Positions 50,883 through 59,096 of a stretch of 64,000 nucleotides of DNA are shown here, in pieces. A model generated the notes under the pieces. That model worked only from the letters and a program-made list of their open reading frames with translations. It did not search any database and had not been told where the DNA came from. How positions within the stretch are numbered: the stretch's first letter is position 1; the number at the start of each line of letters is the position of its first letter. The stretch is from Pseudofrankia saprophytica (GTDB lineage Bacteria; Actinomycetota; Actinomycetes; Frankiales; Frankiaceae), in NCBI RefSeq assembly GCF_000235425.2, contig NZ_KI912267.1, positions 322,207 to 386,206 of the forward strand. Reading direction: 5' to 3'. Both the position numbers and the translations under genes were made by a program.

Positions 50883-52178
50883 TTACAGCCAGCCCCGGCG
50901 CTTCGCCAGGATGCCGGCCTGGAAGCGGCTGCGGGCCTCCAGGCGGCGCATCAGGTCGGCGACCATCCGGCGGACCGTGCGCACGGAGACGCCGAGCGAA
51001 CGGGCCGCCGACTCGTCCTTCGCTCCGTCGGCGAGCAACTGCAGCAGGAGCAGCTCCGCCGGCGACGGCGGTGCGTCGGCATCCGCGTCGCCCGACCGGT
51101 CGCCCAACCTGCCGTCGGGCTCCTCACCCGGCTCGTCCGACCAGTCGGAGTCGTCCTGGCCGCCGTGCCCGGCCTGCCCCGGCACGCCTCGCGGGTCGCC
51201 GAGCTGGCCGGACATCACGCCCGCGGCGGGCCGGGCGCCGGCCAGCGCGAGCTCGCCGCTCTCCTGGCCGAGGCCGAGGCCGCCCGCGCCGCCGGGACCG
51301 GAGGTCCTGGTAGCACCAGGGGTACCGGCCGGGCCGGCCGGGGCGCCGAACCGGTCGGCGTTCTCCCACAGCTGCTCGAACAGCGCGGTCGCCAGGCCGG
51401 CGAGATCCGTACCACGGACGACCATGGCGGCGAGGTCGGCACCGGGCGCCGCGCCGGCCGGCCCGGGGCCGCCCGGACCGGCCGCACCCGCGCCGCCCGT
51501 ACCGCCGATGAGCCGCACGACGCCGACCCGGTCGTCGACGATCGTCAGGTCGACCGCCGGGTCGTCGGCGAGCCGGATCTCGGCGCCGGCGGCCACCACC
51601 TCGGCGAGATGCTCGACGGCGGTCGACCAGGCCAGCCCGGCCCGCGGCCGGGCGATGACGGCACGTATCCGCACGCCTCGGCGTAGGGCGGCGAGCTCCA
51701 GCGGCAGCAGGTCGGCGGCGAGCTCGGCGAGTGTCGCCCTGGTCCGCACCGAGACCACCTCGCGCTGCGCGGCGCCGACCATCCCGACGAGCTCCGTGCG
51801 CACCGCGGCGGAGCTCGCGACCCGGTCGAGCCCACCTCCGCCCGGCGTCTCCTGGCGGCTCGCGCGGAACTCCGAGACGAGCGCCGACACCTGTGCCTGC
51901 GCTCGGACGAGATGCTCGTGCCTGCGGATCAGCTGCTCGTGCTGGGACTGGATGAGCTGTGCCAGCGGGCCCTCGGGGTGGGCCGCCACCAGGCGGCCCG
52001 GCCGGTTCGGCAGCGCGACCAGCAGCGACAGCGCGACAAGCCGGTCACGCGACCGGGTGACCACCGCCACCGGCTGGCGCAGCGCGGCCGCGGCGCCCTC
52101 GACGCTGAGGCTCTCATCGCGCAGCCACAGGCGGTAGAGCGCCGCTGTGATGTCATCGAGCCCGAGAAGATCCAACAA
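50883..52178 (-). CDS. HTH transcriptional regulator (TrmB-like N-domain, LuxR-type C-domain)
   Basis: This 431-residue regulator has an N-terminal winged-helix TrmB-like region (LDLLGLDDITAALYRLWLRDESLSVEGAAAALRQP), a helical middle, a phospholipase-D-like/TrmB effector-like section, and a Gly/Ala/Pro-rich linker. The C-terminus is a LuxR-type HTH (ELLLLQLLADGAKDESAARSLGVSVRTVRRMVADL). The start is TTG 52178, where GGAGGGGG lies five to six bases upstream; the longer frame to 52343 has no such site. It lies between the conservon and the polyketide cluster on the same strand, so it may regulate the cluster. This arrangement is inference. Confidence 0.85.
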   Translation of the reverse strand: MLDLLGLDDITAALYRLWLRDESLSVEGAAAALRQPVAVVTRSRDRLVALSLLVALPNRPGRLVAAHPEGPLAQLIQSQHEQLIRRHEHLVRAQAQVSALVSEFRASRQETPGGGGLDRVASSAAVRTELVGMVGAAQREVVSVRTRATLAELAADLLPLELAALRRGVRIRAVIARPRAGLAWSTAVEHLAEVVAAGAEIRLADDPAVDLTIVDDRVGVVRLIGGTGGAGAAGPGGPGPAGAAPGADLAAMVVRGTDLAGLATALFEQLWENADRFGAPAGPAGTPGATRTSGPGGAGGLGLGQESGELALAGARPAAGVMSGQLGDPRGVPGQAGHGGQDDSDWSDEPGEEPDGRLGDRSGDADADAPPSPAELLLLQLLADGAKDESAARSLGVSVRTVRRMVADLMRRLEARSRFQAGILAKRRGWL

Positions 52179-52349
52179 TGCCCCCTCCCCCCGCCACTCC
52201 GCGCCGCCCCCGGCGTATCCCTGCGCGCCGCGCCCCTCGCGCTCCCGGCGCCGGCCGGCAGCGACCGGGTGGACGGCCTGGCCGCGCGGGCCGGGCGACG
52301 GGTCGGCAGCCCCGCCGTCCGGCTGTGGCACCGGGCCGTCCACGGCCGG

Positions 52350-52976
52350 TCAGGTTCCGGCGAGGTCGCGCTCGCGGTTCTCCGCCGAGACCACGTCCAG
52401 CGCGTGCCGGACGAGGGACACCAGGGTCTGGCGGACCGACTCGCGCCGCCGGGCGTCGCACAGCACGACCGGCCGGTTCGGCTCGATGTCCAGCGCCTTG
52501 CGGACGTCCGCGATCTCGTACCGCTTGGCGCCGTCGAAATGGTTCAGCGCGACCAGGAACGGGATGTCCCGTTCCTCGAAGTAGTCGATCGCCGGGAACG
52601 AGTCGGCCAGCCGACGGGTGTCGACCAGCACCACCGCGCCGATCGCGCCCAGCACCAGCTCGTCCCACATGAACCAGAACCGGTCCTGGCCCGGGGTGCC
52701 GAACAGATACAGGATCACGCTGTCCAGCAGGCTGATCCGGCCGAAGTCCATGGCCACGGTCGTCGTCGTCTTGCCGCCGATGGCCGACGTGTCGTCGATG
52801 CCGATGCTGGCGGCGGTCATCGCGGCCTCCGTCGTCAGCGGGGTTATCTCGCTGACGGAGCCCACGAAGGTCGTCTTGCCCACGCCGAACCCGCCCGCGA
52901 TGATGATCTTAACTGGACTCGGGGCGGGTGCGGCGTCGGTTCTGGGCGGCCTCGCACTAGAGGGCCTGTAGTCCAC
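52350..52976 (-). CDS. Conservon GTPase (CvnD-like small G-protein)
   Basis: This 208-residue P-loop GTP/ATP-binding protein is of the type encoded by the last gene of actinobacterial conservons. Walker A is GGFGVGKT (28-35), then the switch II-like FGTPGQDRFWFMW and a VLVDTRRLADSF segment, and the NHFD base-specificity motif replaces NKxD. These proteins assemble on the membrane with the sensor and roadblock partners in a G-protein-like complex. GTG 52976 overlaps the end of the DUF742 gene by 20 bases. Confidence 0.93.
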   Translation of the reverse strand: MDYRPSSARPPRTDAAPAPSPVKIIIAGGFGVGKTTFVGSVSEITPLTTEAAMTAASIGIDDTSAIGGKTTTTVAMDFGRISLLDSVILYLFGTPGQDRFWFMWDELVLGAIGAVVLVDTRRLADSFPAIDYFEERDIPFLVALNHFDGAKRYEIADVRKALDIEPNRPVVLCDARRRESVRQTLVSLVRHALDVVSAENRERDLAGT

Positions 52977-53328
52977 TGAGCACCTTCTCGATCAGGGCCT
53001 GGTCAGGTCGGTTCGTGGGACGGGCCGGCCGGTGCACCGTGACGAGGCCCGCGTCGAGCATGTCGCCCACGAGAACCCTGATCACTCCGACCGGAATGTT
53101 CAACCGGGCAGAGATCTCCACGATGGACTGCAGCCGCAGGCAGAGCGCCGCGATGGCGCGCTGCTCCTGGTCGAGCGACGCGGCCGCCGCCCGTCCATGC
53201 GACGTGGTGGTGACCAGCGCAACCAGTTCGAGCGAGCCCTTGCTCGGTCTGGTGCGTCCCCCGGTGACCGCATAGGGACGCACGACCGGACCGGCCTCGT
53301 CGTCGAACCACTCCTCTTCTCGCGACAC
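52957..53328 (-). CDS. Conservon DUF742 protein (CvnC-like)
   Basis: This 123-residue DUF742 protein has the family features VRPYAVTGGRTRP, LELVALV, the winged-helix-like SIVEISARLNIPVGVIRVLVGDMLDAGLV and DQALIEKVLSGLQAL at the end. It is likely a DNA-binding or adaptor component of the conservon. It overlaps the GTPase gene by 20 bases. Two copies of GGATGTCCGTGCT (53343-53355, 53364-53376) lie just upstream. Confidence 0.92.
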   Translation of the reverse strand: MSREEEWFDDEAGPVVRPYAVTGGRTRPSKGSLELVALVTTTSHGRAAAASLDQEQRAIAALCLRLQSIVEISARLNIPVGVIRVLVGDMLDAGLVTVHRPARPTNRPDQALIEKVLSGLQAL

Positions 53329-53458
53329 TCCGACTCTCCTCGGGATGTCCGTGCTGATCTTCAGGATGTCCGTGCTAACTGATACTTTTCCGCCGTCACC
53401 CGGGCGCCGTGGTGGCTATCTCAGTTCCCAGGTGAGAGGGAAGAGGTTCACTCGCGAT

Positions 53459-53878
53459 TCAGATGGGTAGCGCCGCCTGCATCTCGGCGCGCAGCTCCGG
53501 AGTGAGGAACTCGCCCACCCGGGCAACCAGGAGGGCCATTTCGTAGGCGATCAGGCCAATGTCCGCCCCGGGGCTGGACAGGATCGCCAGACACGCACCG
53601 TCACCGACGGCCGTGACGAACAGGAAACCCTGCTCCATCTCCACGATGGTCTGCCGGACGCTCCCCCCACCGAAGAACCGCCCCGCGCCCCGGGCCAGGC
53701 TGTTGAAGCCCGACGCGACAGCGGCAAGCTGGTCCGCCGTCGCCCGGTCCATTCCCGCCGACGTGGCGAGCAGCAGACCGTCCGAGGAAAGCGCGATCGC
53801 GTAGGTGACCTCAGGCACCTTCTTCACGAGGTTGTTGAGCAGCCAGCTCATGTTCTCGGACGGCCCAAGCGGGCTCAT
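53459..53878 (-). CDS. Conservon roadblock/LC7 protein (CvnB-like)
   Basis: This 139-residue roadblock/LC7-domain protein has NMSWLLNNLVKKVPEVTYAIALSSDGLLLATSAGMDR, then GRFFGGGSVRQTIVEMEQGFLFVTAVGDGACLAIL and IGLIAYEMALLVARVGEFLTPELRAEM. It is expected to regulate the GTPase as an activator-like partner. Its ATG shares one base with the sensor-kinase stop (TGATG). A 130-base gap follows before DUF742. Confidence 0.93.
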   Translation of the reverse strand: MSPLGPSENMSWLLNNLVKKVPEVTYAIALSSDGLLLATSAGMDRATADQLAAVASGFNSLARGAGRFFGGGSVRQTIVEMEQGFLFVTAVGDGACLAILSSPGADIGLIAYEMALLVARVGEFLTPELRAEMQAALPI

Positions 53879-56862
53879 CAGGTCACCTTCCTCTGATCGT
53901 CACCGTCACTGGAACCCTGCGCGTCCGCCAGTCCTCGGCCGAAGTTGGACTGGAAGGACGACATCATCGACCGGATTTCCTCCGGCGAGCGTGGCCCGGC
54001 CACCAGCGGCGGCGGGCTGGACTGCGCCGGACTGTCCCGACGCAGCTCGGGCGCCAGGTTCGCTCGGCGCGTCCGGCGCGGCAGCCCGACCTCGGTGGTC
54101 GGCTGCGGCGCGGCCTGGCCGGCCCGAGGCCCGCGGGTCCGGCCAGCTCCGCCCATCCCACCAGCGGGGGTGGCCGGGCCGAGCGAGTCCGCCGGAGCAG
54201 GCGGCGCCGGGAACAGCGGGCCACCGGGCTGGAGGTGGCGCGGCGAGGTCCGGTTCGGCAGGGCACCGAAGCGCGGGTCCGGCGCGCCGTCGGCGGGGTG
54301 CTGCGTCGGGGTCATGGGCGCCGAGTAGGCGGTGGGGAACGCCGGGCGCACGGTCGGGCCCGTCTCGGGCGCGGTCGGCGCGCCCAGCAGCGGCTCGCCC
54401 AGCAGCGGCTCGCCGAGCAGCGGGTCGTCCGGCGGCGGCACGACGGTGGTGACGGTGCGCCGCGGCCGGTCGGCGATGAACCAGCTGGACCGCACGGTGG
54501 CGAACACGGGCAGGTCGTCGAGCAGCGGCTCGTCGTCGCCCCGGGCAACCGGCCCGCCGAACATCGCCCGCGGGCCGGACTCGTCGCCCGGCAGCTCCGG
54601 CGGCACCGGTGGCATGGGGGTGGTCAGCGGCGGCGGGGCGGGAAGCTCCCCCGGGTCGAGCGTGCCCGCGGGCGCCGGCAGCGCGAGCGCCCCGGACGAC
54701 ACGCCCGCCGGCATGGCCAGCTCCGTGGTCATCGATCCCGGCTCGTCGGCCGCCAGCCCACGGTCGCCCGCCCGGCCGCCCGAGGTGGGACCGGCGTCCG
54801 CCGGCGGCAGGGCGAACATCCCGGCGCCGCGCCCGTTGGCGGTGCCGAGCTCCAGCGGCTCGTTGTCGCCCGCGAGCTCGCGGCCGCCCGCGCCGACGGC
54901 CGCGAGCTCGCGGCCGTCGACCAGGCCGCCGCCGGCGCCGACGGGAGTGAGGTCGTCCGGGACGGCGTCGTTCGGCCGCAGCAGCGTCCCCGGGATCAGG
55001 ACGATCGCCATCGTGCCGCCGTAGGGCGAGGTGCGCAGCCGGACCTTGATGCTGTGCCGCTCGGCCAGCCGGCCGACGACGAACAGGCCCAGGCGCTCGG
55101 AGGTCGTCAGGTCGAACGGCGGCGGGTTCTCCAGCCGGTCGTTGAGGGACTTGAACTCGACTGGGCTCATGCCCAGGCCACGGTCCTCGATCTCGATGGC
55201 GAAGCCGTTGGAGACCTCGTGGCCGGTGACCTGTACCGGGGTGTGCGGCGGCGAGAACGAGGTGGCGTTCTCGATCAGCTCGGCGAGCATGTGGATGACG
55301 TCACCGACCGCGTGGCCGCTGATCGCGCCGCTGCCGACCGGCAGGACCTTGACCCGGGTGTAGTCCTCGACCTCGGCGACGGCACCGCGGATGACGTCCT
55401 TGATCGGGACCGGCCGGCGCCAGCCACGGGCGGGCTTGGAGCCGGAGAGGACGATGAGGTCCTCGGCGTGGCGGCGCATACGGGTCGCCAGGTGGTCGAG
55501 GCGGAACAGCTCCTCGAGCTCGTCCGGGTCGGTCTCCTTGCGCTCCAGCGCGTCGATGATCTTCAGCTGGCGGTGGATCAGCGCCTGGCTGCGGCGGGCG
55601 AGGTTGAGGAACGTGTCCCCGATGCTCTTGCGCATCGCGGCCTGCTCGACCGCGGTGCGCACGGCGACCTCGTGCACGGTGCCGAACGCCTCGGCCATCT
55701 GCCCGATCTCGTCGCGGGTGGTCGCCGGGACGGGGAACACCTCGTCCGCGAGGTCGACGGGCTCGCCGCGGTGCAGCCGTTCGACGACGTCGGGCAGGCT
55801 GTGGTCGGCGACCTCGAGCGCGCCCTCCCGCAGGCGGCGCAGCTGGCGGATCATCGGGCTCGCGACGAGCAGCGCGATGAGCACCGACAGCGCGAGGACG
55901 AGCGCGACAGCCAGCGAGTTGATCGCGGCCTGGCGGGTCGCCTGCGTCGAGATCCGGTCGGCGGTGGCGCCGAGGTCCGTGGCGATCCGGCGCTCGACGT
56001 CCTCCATCTTGGAGATCTTCTGCGCCGAGACGGTCAGCCAGGTCTCACGCTCGGTCGTCTGCCGCTGGCCGGTCATCAGCGCCTTGAGTACCGAGTCCCG
56101 CATGGTCGCGACGTTCCTGGCAAGCGGGGTGACCGTCGTCTCGTAGGCCTGGCGCTCGTCGGGCGTCGCCGTGACCATGAGCTGCGACAGCCAGCCGTCC
56201 TCGGTGCCGGCCTGGCCCTGGATCTGCAGGATCAGGTCCGGGTCGGACTGCTGCAGGAAGAAGATCCGGGCGATGTTGCCGCGCACCTGGGCGGCGGCCT
56301 CCTTCGCCCGCGAGATCGCCGTCAGCGTGGCTGCGCCCGAGATCAGGTCGGCGTTGCGGCTACCGGACGCGACCCGCGCGTCCAGCTCCAGCAGGTCGGT
56401 GATCAGGCCGTCGTAGTAGACGATGTCCTGCTGGAGATTGGCCTGCCTGCGATCCACCGTCTGGCGGTAGGCCGGCAGTTTGGAAAGCCGGTCGTCGATG
56501 CTCGCCAGCGTGCCACCCAGGCTGTTGCGCGCGCTCCCCGGCAGCTGCCGCGCGGCGGTGTTGTAGTCGCCGGCTGCTCGGTCGACGAGCGGACGGACAT
56601 CGGTGAGAATCTGCTTGACGACGGCTGGCGGCGCCCCGTAGCCCGTACCGATGACGGTGTGCGAGCCATTTCGCTCGGTCTGCAGGGCGGCGATCAGGGC
56701 GTTCGCCTTGACGGCGAAGCCGGCGAGCGCCTTGGTTCGGTTCGCGGACGCGACGCTCTCGACGTTGCCGCGCACCTGTATAGCGCTGAGCACGGCCAAG
56801 GCCACCAAGGGGACGATGAGAATTACCACCAGCTTCGAGCGGATGGGCCAGTTCTGGAGCAT
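53878..56862 (-). CDS. Conservon sensor histidine kinase (CvnA-like, NIT domain)
   Basis: This 994-residue membrane sensor has a short cytoplasmic start, one helix (about 10-30), a nitrate/nitrite-sensing-like NIT extracytoplasmic domain (about 40-310) and a second helix (about 312-335). A HAMP-like linker follows, then a GHKL ATPase domain (N box ELIENATSFSPP, G1 DRGLGMS, then GLFVVGRLAERHSIKV). A canonical His box is not evident, as is usual for CvnA. The final 330 residues are a proline-rich low-complexity tail, with a 15-bp repeat (54382-54426) encoding LLGEP repeats. It is the first gene of the conservon. Confidence 0.93.
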   Translation of the reverse strand: MLQNWPIRSKLVVILIVPLVALAVLSAIQVRGNVESVASANRTKALAGFAVKANALIAALQTERNGSHTVIGTGYGAPPAVVKQILTDVRPLVDRAAGDYNTAARQLPGSARNSLGGTLASIDDRLSKLPAYRQTVDRRQANLQQDIVYYDGLITDLLELDARVASGSRNADLISGAATLTAISRAKEAAAQVRGNIARIFFLQQSDPDLILQIQGQAGTEDGWLSQLMVTATPDERQAYETTVTPLARNVATMRDSVLKALMTGQRQTTERETWLTVSAQKISKMEDVERRIATDLGATADRISTQATRQAAINSLAVALVLALSVLIALLVASPMIRQLRRLREGALEVADHSLPDVVERLHRGEPVDLADEVFPVPATTRDEIGQMAEAFGTVHEVAVRTAVEQAAMRKSIGDTFLNLARRSQALIHRQLKIIDALERKETDPDELEELFRLDHLATRMRRHAEDLIVLSGSKPARGWRRPVPIKDVIRGAVAEVEDYTRVKVLPVGSGAISGHAVGDVIHMLAELIENATSFSPPHTPVQVTGHEVSNGFAIEIEDRGLGMSPVEFKSLNDRLENPPPFDLTTSERLGLFVVGRLAERHSIKVRLRTSPYGGTMAIVLIPGTLLRPNDAVPDDLTPVGAGGGLVDGRELAAVGAGGRELAGDNEPLELGTANGRGAGMFALPPADAGPTSGGRAGDRGLAADEPGSMTTELAMPAGVSSGALALPAPAGTLDPGELPAPPPLTTPMPPVPPELPGDESGPRAMFGGPVARGDDEPLLDDLPVFATVRSSWFIADRPRRTVTTVVPPPDDPLLGEPLLGEPLLGAPTAPETGPTVRPAFPTAYSAPMTPTQHPADGAPDPRFGALPNRTSPRHLQPGGPLFPAPPAPADSLGPATPAGGMGGAGRTRGPRAGQAAPQPTTEVGLPRRTRRANLAPELRRDSPAQSSPPPLVAGPRSPEEIRSMMSSFQSNFGRGLADAQGSSDGDDQRKVT
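54382..54426. repeat. Three 15-bp in-frame repeats in the sensor-kinase tail
   Basis: Copies of GCCCAGCAGCGGCTC lie at 54382, 54397 and (diverged) 54412, coding LLGEP repeats on the minus strand. Confidence 0.85.
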
Positions 56863-57861
56863 CCGGTCCTCTCGTCCGACGCCCGACCTGCAGGGCGCCT
56901 TGGGTGCGGGCCACGTGTGGGGCGACTATGGGGGTGAACGGCGGGCCGCGCCGTCCGCGTAACTGTCGACTGGCCTCACCGGACGACGCGAGCGCACAGG
57001 TCGACCACGGTTTCGCGGTGGCCTCCCGGCCGCGTCGCATTGCCTGGAAGGTACGGGCAACTGTACTGACCCCCTGCATCCGCGAGATGACGGGGCATCG
57101 GCGAACGGCAACCGCGCGCACTGGAACGATCCAAATCGCATCGCTAGAACAACGGGGCACGGACACCGTTTTGCCAGTGGTGACCTGTCGTCACACACGG
57201 TAGTCCCCTTCGCCGGTCAACCATCTCACCCCCGACTCCGGCAGGACCGCCCAGGCGGCCACGAGAACGAACAAACCCGCAGGTCGAACAACGGAGTGGA
57301 ATGGCGCGCCGTGGGTTCACGCCCCGCTCGGCCACCGTCTTCCCGATCGTCGCCGATCCGTACACGGGCTAATGAGCTTGGCCGCCCGCGCCTCCGTGAC
57401 GGCGCTGGCCGTGATGGTGGTCACCTTCCCGACCCGGGGCTTCCGCCTCGCGCCGGAGGCGGATAAGGCGGACCGGTCGTGACGTGCACCTCCGCCATAG
57501 ACCGCGTTGGCAGGACCTGAACACACCTCGCCGCGACCCCGGCGGTGCGGCGGACGCCGCTGCCCGGCTCACCGCCGCGAAACGGCCGTGAGCCGTCTCG
57601 TCCGATGTTGCGGACCACCCGTCGGTTCGTTGTGGACCAACAGCGAGAACGAAATCATTCCGGTAACGGCCACCCGGTCGCCGCTGGCGCCGAAGGGCTG
57701 GCTGGACGTCGGGCGGATCCTGGGCCGACGGCCGACGGCGGGCAGGGAGGCCCGGTGCCGTGGTCAGGTGCCTCGGTCAGGTGCCTCGATCCGGTGGCGG
57801 GCGCGCGGGCGCGCTCGGCCTGGCCGAGGCCGCCGGTCGCGTCGGGTGCGACACTGGGGAC
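56863..57861. other. Gene-free stretch between conservon and TetR gene
   Basis: About 1 kb. Open frames on both strands are short, arginine-rich and lack domains. It holds the conservon promoter (near 56880-56950, not resolved) and that of the TetR gene. A GTGAC-N5-GTCAC dyad (57180-57194) is the only structure noticed. Confidence 0.55.
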
Positions 57862-58713
57862 ATGGCCGCCACGTCGCCGGGGAGGACGTCCCGTCCCACC
57901 TCGGCCATCCCCACCGAGGGCAGCCCGGCCGCCACCCGCGTCGCCGGTGCCCGTGCCCGCGGCGCGGACGCGGGCACCGGCCCGGCCCGGGACGAACCCA
58001 GCGCGGCCGGGAACGGCGCGCGCGAGGCCGAAAACAGCGCGGACAAGGCCGAAAACGGCGCGGGCGGACCCGCCGCCCTCAGCCCGCGCGAGCTACGTCG
58101 TCAGGAACGGCTGCGCGTCGGCAGGGAGCAGATTCTGGACGCGGCCGAAGAGCTGTTCGGCCGGCAGGGCTACCGCGGCACCAGCCTGCAGCAGGTCGCG
58201 AAACGGTGCGAGTTCTCCATCGGCGCTCTGTACCTGTTCATCGACAGCAAGGAGGAGCTGCTGCGCGCGGTACTCACCCGGCGCACGGCCGAGCTGATGG
58301 AGCTGATGGCCGGCTTCCTGACGGCCGAGGGCACCGGTGCAGAGCTACTGGCGCGGCTCGCCCGCACCCAGGTCGATTTCCACCGTCGTTACCCGGAGTT
58401 CGGTCGACTCTCGATCCAGATCATGTCCGCGCCCGGCGTGCCCGGAACACCCGGTTTTCGCGAGGGTTTCGCCCGCGGCTATGACGCGGCAATCGAGCTG
58501 GAGGCCGAGCTGTTCGTCAGGGGCCAGCGTGACGGCACCTTGCGACCCGGCGACCCCGGCTGCCTCGCCCGGCTGTTCTCGGCCATGGTCACCGCGTATC
58601 ACGCAATGGACCCCGAGGTCTCCACGGATGGCGTAGCGCTTCCCGACGACATCTTCCTGTCCACCATCGCCGCCGCCTTCGCGCCGCCGCCGGACGGCCC
58701 GTCGACGCGTTAA
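57862..58713 (+). CDS. TetR-family transcriptional regulator
   Basis: This 283-residue TetR regulator has a long Ala/Gly-rich N-terminal arm of about 75 residues before the DNA-binding domain (ILDAAEELFGRQGYRGTSLQQVAKRCEFSIGALYLFIDSKEELL). The C-terminal ligand domain is all-alpha. ATG 57862 has GGGGA just ahead. Such arms are unusual and not functional in DNA contact. It lies upstream of the fatty-acyl-CoA ligase gene on the same strand; the AT-rich element at 58826-58840 between them is a possible target. Confidence 0.88.
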   Translation: MAATSPGRTSRPTSAIPTEGSPAATRVAGARARGADAGTGPARDEPSAAGNGAREAENSADKAENGAGGPAALSPRELRRQERLRVGREQILDAAEELFGRQGYRGTSLQQVAKRCEFSIGALYLFIDSKEELLRAVLTRRTAELMELMAGFLTAEGTGAELLARLARTQVDFHRRYPEFGRLSIQIMSAPGVPGTPGFREGFARGYDAAIELEAELFVRGQRDGTLRPGDPGCLARLFSAMVTAYHAMDPEVSTDGVALPDDIFLSTIAAAFAPPPDGPSTR

Positions 58714-59096
58714 CCGGTCCGACGTTTTCTGTCCTCGCCGCCGGGATGCGGGACCCGGTCCACGCACGTGGCCGGCGATCTCCGCCCGGTGCCTCGACAG
58801 TCCTCGGATGACCATAGACCTAATATGTATAAGATAGACAAATCCGGGCACGGAGCGTTGCCGCGTTACCACGGTGAGCGCCAGCCGACGCCTCCCGGCC
58901 GCCCGCCAAACGATTGGCCTGCGGTCGCGGAGCGCATATCGTCATGTGCCGCGCGCGGGAGTCCAGGCACGGGGGCCCACGCCAGCCTCCTCTGGTCATC
59001 ACCGTGGCAGCCAGCAACGGCCCGCGAGCGGGCGCCCCGGCAGAGCGGCCCCGCGCCCGCCAGCGAGCCATCGAGCCACCAGGAGTGGAGCGTCGG
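58714..59096. other. Intergenic region with AT-rich element before the acyl-CoA ligase gene
   Basis: The stretch carries the 15-bp element at 58826-58840 and a 5' leader of about 250 bases up to the ligase start. No ORF is called in it. Confidence 0.6.
58826..58840 (+). promoter_or_regulatory. 15-bp AT-rich element before the acyl-CoA ligase gene
   Basis: TGTATA-AGA-TAGACA, followed by AAA. It is nearly the same as the element at 32516-32530 on the minus strand (TGTATA-AAG-TAAACA-AA). It lies in an A/T-rich patch and could be the -10 region or an operator for the TetR protein. TATAAG within it would place transcription start about 58845. Confidence 0.55.

Noticed and set aside
57180-57194. 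GTGAC-N5-GTCAC dyad upstream of the conservon, considered as a CRP-type site
   Set aside because: Spacing is wrong for CRP (TGTGA-N6-TCACA), and it lies more than 300 bases from the conservon start with no promoter seen.
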